NCBI RefSeq assembly: GCF_002237655.1
Contig: NZ_NOKT01000010.1
Coordinates: 124,001-188,000, forward strand
Direction: 5' to 3'
Length of the DNA: 64,000 bases
DNA from: Streptomyces sp. XY006
Lineage (GTDB): Bacteria; Actinomycetota; Actinomycetes; Streptomycetales; Streptomycetaceae
Below are positions 61,383 to 64,000 of this stretch, piece after piece; position 1 is the first letter of the stretch; the number at the start of each line of letters is the position of its first letter. Both the position numbers and the translations under genes were made by a program. Under the pieces are notes generated by a model that had not been told where the DNA came from, searched no databases, and was given only the letters and a program-made list of their open reading frames with translations.

Positions 61383-64000
61383 ATGAAGCGGGAGCCCGGC
61401 CGTGCGGCATCCGGGCCCGGTCCCGACGGTGCTCACACGATGGTGACAGCGGAGGCGTCCCCGACCGCCCGGCGGCCCTCCGCCCTGCGCTGGCAGGACC
61501 TCGCCGACGCCGTGTGGTTGGCGGCGCACTGGACCGACAGCGGGACCCACGTCCGCACCGACGGCAACTCTCCGGACGCGGAAGGAGCCGGTCCGGCGCC
61601 CGCGACCCCGCCCCGGCTGTCGCACGAGGATCCGGGAGCCCAGCCGGGGCGCGAAGATGCCCTGGGGCCCGAGATCCCCTCCTTCACACCGGACCCGGAC
61701 GGCGCCGACCGCATACGACTGGGTGTCCCCGCTCTGTCGCGCGAGCGGCCCACCGCGCCCACGGGCGGGGGACCCGCTGCCGAGCTGGCGCGAGTGCTGC
61801 ACCGCCTTTCCCGCCAAGTGCCGTCCCACGACGCCGTGCAACTCGACGAAGAGGCCACGGCGGAACGGGGCATCTTCGACGAGCTGTGGCTTCCCACCTT
61901 GCGGCCCGCCGATGCCACCGCCTTCGAGCTGGTCATCCTCATGGACGATGCTCCCACCATGGCGGTGTGGCGTGAGGAGACGACCGCCCTGGCCGCCGCC
62001 GCTGAGCACAGCGGTGCCTTCCGTGCCGTACGCACCGTCGACGTGGTGGTGCCCCGCAGTGGCGAGCCGATGCTGCGCTGGAGTGCCGCGGGAACCACGG
62101 CGGATGTCGGTGAGGTCCTCAACGGCCGTAAGGACCGCCTCTTCCTCGTCGTCACGGACGGACTCCGCCACGGCTGGGCCACACCCGCCGCCGACCACCT
62201 CCTCGGCCGCCTGGGCCGGGCCGGCCCCACCGCTCTCGTGCATCTCCTCCCGCCGCACATGCGGCACCGCTCGTCCCTGTACCCCTATCCGGCGCAGCTG
62301 GAGGCCGGTGGTTTCGGAGCGACGAACCGTCGCCTGAGTCTCCAGCCGTCGGCCGGCGGGCTCGATCCGATGCGTCCGCTGCCACGGCTGGTCGACGGGA
62401 CCCTGCCCGTCCCGGTGCTGTCACTGAAAGCGGGGTCGTTCTCCGCTTGGGCCGACCTCGTGGTCGGAGAGCGTGGCGTTCGGAGGGCTCTACCCACCGT
62501 CGTGGCCGGAACGCTGCACCAAGGAGTCCCCGCACCCGGCCTGCGTGCCCCCCGTCGGGCGGGTGCCGGTGAAGCGGTGGGCCGCTTCTTCACGCTGGCC
62601 ACACCCATAGCCCGGCGACTGGCAACCGAAGTCGCCGCCGTACCCTTCGAGTTCGACATCATCGACCAGCTGCGGAGACGGACGATTCCGACGGCCGGCC
62701 CCGAACACCTCGCCGAGATCCTGATGGGTGGTCTGATCGACTGGGGCGGACGCGACATGCAACGCCTCGAATTCGCCGACGGTGTCCGCGAAGCACTCCT
62801 GGCCACCACGACCCGTGCTCAGCTGGCCCGCATCATCGGGGTCCTCGGTGAACTGCCCGCAGCAGGTGAGCGGGGCGTCGCCTTGCGGGCCGCTCTGCGG
62901 GACCCGTACGGCACCGCCCTGCCTGCCGCCAACTCCGGGGCCTGGCGACAGTCGGAGCTCGCCGTCATGCGGGCGCTGGCAGGACCGTACTCCGAACGAG
63001 CCCGCCGGATCGAGGCGGAGCGAGGCATTCCGGGTGCCGTCGGCGACACGCCCGGAGGGCGATCCACGAGACCGCAGGGCGACACCGCCTTCGAGCGGCC
63101 AGCCGCGCGGACGGCTACGGCGCCAGCGGACCCGAACCAGCATCCAACGGAGGCAGGGCAGGGAATGAACAGGACATCGACGGAACGGCCTGCCCTCCTG
63201 GTGAACGTTCCCCTGCGGAACACCACGTTCGTCGGCCGGCAGGCACTGCTGCGAGCAGTGGAGGAGCAACTCGCAGCCCAGGACACCGCAGCCGTACTGC
63301 CTCACGCATTGCACGGACTCGGGGGCGTCGGCAAGTCTCAGCTCGTGCTGGAGTACATCTACACCCACCAGCACGACTACAGAGTGATCTGCTGGATTCC
63401 CGCCGAGAGGGAGAGCCTGGTGCTTGCGGCCCTCGCGGCCCTGGCCGCCCAGTTGGGCGTCGCGCCGGCCGATCAGGACACGGCGGGAGTCCCGGCTGCC
63501 GGTACGGCGGTTCCCGCCGCCCTGGAAGCGCTGCGCACGGGGGTGCCGTACGACAACTGGCTGCTTGTCTTCGACAACGCCGAAGACGTTGAGATGGTGC
63601 GTGGCTACTTTCCCGCAAACGCGCCCGGGAAAATCATCGTCACCTCCCGGAACCGGGCCTGGGAACGGGTGGCCACCTCACTGCCGGTGAACGTCTTCGA
63701 GCGCGAGGAGTCCATCGAGCTGCTCCAGAAGCGCGCCGTGGAGCTGCCGCGCGAGGACGCCGACCGCCTCGCCGAGGCCCTCGGCGACCTGCCCCTCGCA
63801 GTGGAGCAGGCGGGCGCCTGGCTCGGTGCCACCGGCATGGAGGTCAGCGAATACCTCGAACTGCTCGCCCGGCGCAGCCCGGAGATCCTGGAGATCGAGC
63901 AAAGCCCCGACTATCCGGTCTCCGTCGCCGCCGCCTGGGACATCTCCCTGGAGCGGATCAGGCAGAACAACCCGGGGGCCCGCCAACTGCTCGACATCTG
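61383..64000 (+). CDS. vWA-like/STAND (NB-ARC) NTPase, 5' part; FxSxx-COOH-type TPR protein
   Basis: At least 872 residues, running off the right edge. Residues about 180-265 look like a degenerate vWA domain: LVILMDDAPTM replaces the DxSxS metal motif and FLVVTDG follows (SAV_2336-like). From about 610 a STAND NTPase begins, FVGRQALL, with P-loop GLGGVGKS (645-652), Walker B LLVFDNAE (727-734), TSRN (754-757) and GDLPLAVEQA (801-810). TPRs are expected beyond the edge, as in the NCBI family named FxSxx-COOH system TPR protein. GAAGGG lies upstream of ATG 61383. Confidence 0.85.
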   Translation, partial: MKREPGRAASGPGPDGAHTMVTAEASPTARRPSALRWQDLADAVWLAAHWTDSGTHVRTDGNSPDAEGAGPAPATPPRLSHEDPGAQPGREDALGPEIPSFTPDPDGADRIRLGVPALSRERPTAPTGGGPAAELARVLHRLSRQVPSHDAVQLDEEATAERGIFDELWLPTLRPADATAFELVILMDDAPTMAVWREETTALAAAAEHSGAFRAVRTVDVVVPRSGEPMLRWSAAGTTADVGEVLNGRKDRLFLVVTDGLRHGWATPAADHLLGRLGRAGPTALVHLLPPHMRHRSSLYPYPAQLEAGGFGATNRRLSLQPSAGGLDPMRPLPRLVDGTLPVPVLSLKAGSFSAWADLVVGERGVRRALPTVVAGTLHQGVPAPGLRAPRRAGAGEAVGRFFTLATPIARRLATEVAAVPFEFDIIDQLRRRTIPTAGPEHLAEILMGGLIDWGGRDMQRLEFADGVREALLATTTRAQLARIIGVLGELPAAGERGVALRAALRDPYGTALPAANSGAWRQSELAVMRALAGPYSERARRIEAERGIPGAVGDTPGGRSTRPQGDTAFERPAARTATAPADPNQHPTEAGQGMNRTSTERPALLVNVPLRNTTFVGRQALLRAVEEQLAAQDTAAVLPHALHGLGGVGKSQLVLEYIYTHQHDYRVICWIPAERESLVLAALAALAAQLGVAPADQDTAGVPAAGTAVPAALEALRTGVPYDNWLLVFDNAEDVEMVRGYFPANAPGKIIVTSRNRAWERVATSLPVNVFEREESIELLQKRAVELPREDADRLAEALGDLPLAVEQAGAWLGATGMEVSEYLELLARRSPEILEIEQSPDYPVSVAAAWDISLERIRQNNPGARQLLDI

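Overview
The window is chromosomal DNA of a Streptomyces. It has very high GC, GTG and TTG starts are common, and the gene order matches the S. coelicolor core chromosome: sepH, ferrochelatase, an inositol-phosphatase family gene, cutRS, dut, kdpDE, a TrkA pair and an RNA methyltransferase. No tRNA, rRNA, CRISPR, transposase or integrase was found.

Bases 1-11123: the 3' part of an alkaline-phosphatase-fold phosphodiesterase (probable AtaC type, a c-di-AMP hydrolase), thymidine kinase, a VOC protein, a rhodanese, the FtsZ regulator SepH, a membrane protein, a coupled MFS transporter/FAD-linked oxidase pair, ferrochelatase and an inositol-monophosphatase family protein. Bases 11535-18930: CutRS, a DUF4193 zinc-ribbon protein, conserved membrane proteins, a thioesterase/dUTPase/DUF3710 run, and a secreted alginate-lyase-like protein under a promoter with a DasR-like box. 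Bases 19063-28439 have a potassium theme: KdpDE, an OB-fold protein, a DUF3159 membrane protein, two coupled TrkA proteins, a PfkB kinase and a KimA-like permease read from an apparently leaderless message. The prodiginine (red) cluster occupies about this place in S. coelicolor and is absent here. A TRAM-type rRNA methyltransferase follows.

Bases 29933-49612 are more accessory: a 1208-aa TPR-CHAT protease-like protein divergent from a small Cys/His protein and a membrane protein, two acetyltransferases, a DsbA-like protein, a phage-lysin-like amidase, small stress-type proteins, an orphan double-glycine-leader peptide, a CBS/DUF21 pair, a MarR/YceI pair with three palindromic operators, and a nitrate reductase fused to its flavoprotein electron-transfer domains, with a repeated GlnR-like box upstream.

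Bases 49806-64000: a SepF-like protein, an ABC-type ATPase, a MazG-type pyrophosphohydrolase, a 31-bp tandem array, a flavin oxidoreductase, the Hen1-Pnkp RNA repair pair, and at the right edge a coupled operon of a VMAP-like adaptor, a MoxR AAA+ ATPase and a vWA-like/STAND NTPase that runs off the window. This last operon belongs to a class of NTP-dependent conflict systems. Its position beside an RNA repair operon, with a CHAT protease 25 kb away, makes it the best candidate for an incompletely described system.
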